Below, one piece after another: positions 62,654 to 64,000 of a DNA stretch of 64,000 nucleotides. Position numbers and translations under genes: made by a program. Source of the stretch: Aphelocoma coerulescens (lineage: Eukaryota > Chordata > Aves > Passeriformes > Corvidae). Every line of letters begins with the position of its first letter. Position 1 is the first letter of the stretch. The notes under the pieces are model-generated. The model ran no database searches. It was not told where the DNA came from and was given only the letters and a program-made list of their open reading frames with translations. The stretch covers positions 24,960,501 to 25,024,500 of the forward strand of contig NC_091020.1 in the NCBI RefSeq assembly GCF_041296385.1, in the 5' to 3' direction.

Positions 62654-62749
62654 CTCCATAATTATAAAAGGCCTCTCGCTCCTTCGTTTGAACCACTATC
62701 CCAACAACATCCACCTGTCTTACTGGATGTCCATTATAAAAGAATATAC
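62654..62749 (-). CDS. STN1: STN1 coding exon 2, start of OB fold
   Basis: A 96-base exon, acceptor TGCCCAG and donor GTAAGG. It completes a split glycine codon and encodes 31 residues. FFYNGHPVRQVDVVG and E-R-E-A-F-Y-N-Y-G match human F-L-Y-N-G-H-P-I-K-Q-V-D-V-L-G and E-R-D-A-F-Y-S-Y-G, with 19 of 31 residues identical by my count. It corresponds to human residues 45-76, so the preceding coding exon with the start codon lies further right and was not found in the window. Confidence 0.97.
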
Positions 62750-64000
62750 CTGGGCACAAAACATTATTGATTAATGTAACTATTTCTTTCAACACCCTAC
62801 CCTACATAGTCACATTTGTTAGTAAAAAACTTACTTTCTTACATATTTAATACATCTTAATATATTTAATATATCTTAATATACAATGCGTACACAGGTA
62901 AAAAACCCTAAATTACTGCAGACTAGGAACACTAAAAGGAGAAAGTATCAGCTCTACTTAGGATACCAATAGCTTGCTTTTGTAGGGTGTCATATCCTTA
63001 TTAACCTCTTGCTTTCTTGCACTTTGGGATCTGAAAAACAGTTTGTTTGCTGCAGGCATTAGGGGGGGTTTGTTTGTTTGTTTTGTTGCTTTATTTGGGT
63101 TTTTGTTTTGCTTTGCTTTGTTGTTTGGTTTTGGGTTTTTTTATATCTTCATAAGGCTTCAGAATAAATAATAGAACACAAAGGAAGCAGTTTGAGCTTC
63201 TCACAATGCAGCTGTTACTGATTAAGGCAGAGCCTCCAAAAGGAAAACTAACATAATTCTGTCTTTCATTTCTAGAAGAACAGGAGCCGTGGGGGCAGGG
63301 GGAGAGCAACAGCCCTCTCAGACTGCAGAGTACACTACTGCAGTCATTGTGGACTGCATCCTGAACTTCAGTTTCTGAAAACACACGTTCTAAAAACATC
63401 CCTTCAAAGCTATTTCTGTGCATCTATAAAGATAACTTGAATAACACTTAGAAACACGTCCAGGAAACAGTGAGAAATCAGAGCCCAGTGGACTCTGACA
63501 GCACAGAGGTTGCCTCCCTCCGTAATCCCTTTCAAGAGGGTGACAAATGTTGTTAACAAACAGTAATGTAAACATCGTACACTGAGGCTTCACAGTCCAC
63601 CAGCAGGAGGAAAATAGGGCAATAAGCTCCAAATATACCCTGGGCTGGCTAGTTTTCAGTGAATGTGTTTTCTTCAGTTTTCAAATACTGCTGCTTTACT
63701 GAAATAAGCCATCTGGGATGTTCAATAACTGTCTTCTGAAAACTAGATAACTCGAGGGACTCAGAAGGGAACATTTGGCTCCATACACTGTGGCAAGTGT
63801 TATTCTTACAAAGGGAGGGAGAAACATGGCAGCAAGGGAGTCAGAAAAATGTTCTGTATAAAAAAAACCCCAAAACCAAAATCCAAAAATAACTTGTCCT
63901 ACATAGCTAGCAGCCTTAAATGAGCCTGGAATTAACTTTCTTCACGCAAGACCGAGAGAAAACACGAAAGTTTCAGAAGAAATCAGAGGTGATCAGCCAA
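62750..64000 (-). other. STN1: STN1 intron upstream of coding exon 2 (partial)
   Basis: The first coding exon should end near the equivalent of R-Q-V-P-G and contain a segment like L-D-P-V-F-L-A-F-A-K-L-Y. I could not find this on the minus strand before the window ends, so the stretch is intronic. It holds a G/T-rich tract at 63,062. Two open frames of 110 and 80 codons on the minus strand look like chance. Confidence 0.75.
63062..63143 (+). repeat. G/T-rich low-complexity tract
   Basis: Seven G followed by TTTG, TTTTG and GGGTTTTT units with almost no A or C, as at 52,351 and 60,486. It lies in the STN1 intron upstream of coding exon 2. Confidence 0.8.

Larger units (their letters stand above)
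42477..62749 (-). other. STN1: STN1 (OBFC1) gene, coding exons 2-9 of 9
   Basis: Eight minus-strand exons join without a frame break (introns in phases 0, 1 and 2, all GT-AG) to give 319 residues plus a stop. That compares with 324 residues for the same span of the 368-residue human protein. STN1 is a subunit of CST, which binds single-stranded telomeric and stalled-fork DNA and recruits DNA polymerase alpha-primase for C-strand fill-in in the nucleus. Exons 2-5 encode the OB fold that pairs with TEN1. Exons 6-9 encode the two C-terminal winged-helix domains. Residues corresponding to human R135 and D157, mutated in Coats plus, are conserved (codons at 56,614-56,612 and 55,293-55,291). The linker between the OB fold and the winged helices is about six residues shorter than in human. 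The gene looks intact in the window. Exon numbering counts coding exons only. Confidence 0.97.

Noticed and set aside
63597..63612. CTCF-like CCACCAGCAGGAGG
   Set aside because: Two or more core positions are wrong (A at the K position and no C after GG), and it has no supporting context.
62750..64000. Search for the first coding exon of STN1
   Set aside because: No minus-strand sequence like the human N-terminal segment (L-D-P-V-F-L-A-F-A-K) with a donor in the right phase was found, so it is placed outside the window.
1..64000. CR1 LINEs, the commonest bird retroelements
   Set aside because: I did not see the characteristic 3' ATTCTATG-type octamer repeats or a convincing CR1 body anywhere. 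Old fragments could still be present but need a repeat-model search.
1..64000. CRISPR arrays, tRNA, rRNA or bacterial-type defence genes
   Set aside because: No regularly spaced repeats with unique spacers, no tRNA-like GGTTCGAATC box with a cloverleaf, and no rRNA sequence. The gene structure is that of a vertebrate nuclear genome.

Overview
The window looks like vertebrate nuclear DNA, most likely from a bird. It has short, widely spaced exons with GT-AG introns, one sharp CpG island, very little interspersed repeat, no Alu/B1-type SINEs, and proteins clearly homologous to mammalian ones but diverged. I infer bird, possibly a passerine, from the low repeat density, a solo-LTR-like element and G/T-rich tracts. 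That rests on general knowledge rather than a search.

Two genes are recognisable, both on the minus strand. From high to low coordinates, the first is STN1 (OBFC1), the OB-fold subunit of the telomere-maintenance complex CST (CTC1-STN1-TEN1). Eight consecutive coding exons lie between 62,749 and 42,477. They join in frame across canonical splice sites to give 319 residues ending at a TAA stop. The first coding exon (about 45 residues in human) lies beyond position 64,000. The second gene, about 12.9 kb further along the direction of transcription, is SH3PXD2A (TKS5/FISH), the podosome and invadopodium scaffold. Only its first coding exon (29,618-29,547, 24 residues of the PX domain) is present. 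It sits in a CpG island of about 1.1 kb. Everything from 29,546 down to position 1 reads as its first intron, which continues past the left edge. The order and co-orientation STN1 then SH3PXD2A match human 10q24.33.

Layout: 1-29,546 is SH3PXD2A intron 1. About 29,050-30,200 is the CpG-island promoter, with a 12-bp minisatellite immediately inside the intron. About 30,200-41,225 is intergenic. About 41,210-42,476 is the probable STN1 3' UTR. 42,477-62,749 holds the STN1 exons and introns. 62,750-64,000 is an STN1 upstream intron. Non-coding elements of note are a probable solo LTR antisense in an STN1 intron (54,333-54,739), two to three ancient MIR-like SINE fragments, a tiny CpG-rich patch with a near-consensus CTCF motif in the last STN1 intron (about 44,826-44,914), a perfect AT hairpin (17,299-17,334) and assorted simple repeats.

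I found no bacterial-type system, CRISPR array, tRNA or rRNA, and no intact mobile-element coding region. The two genes act in different pathways (telomere C-strand fill-in, and actin-based matrix remodelling), and nothing in the sequence ties them functionally. The remaining open reading frames look like chance frames.
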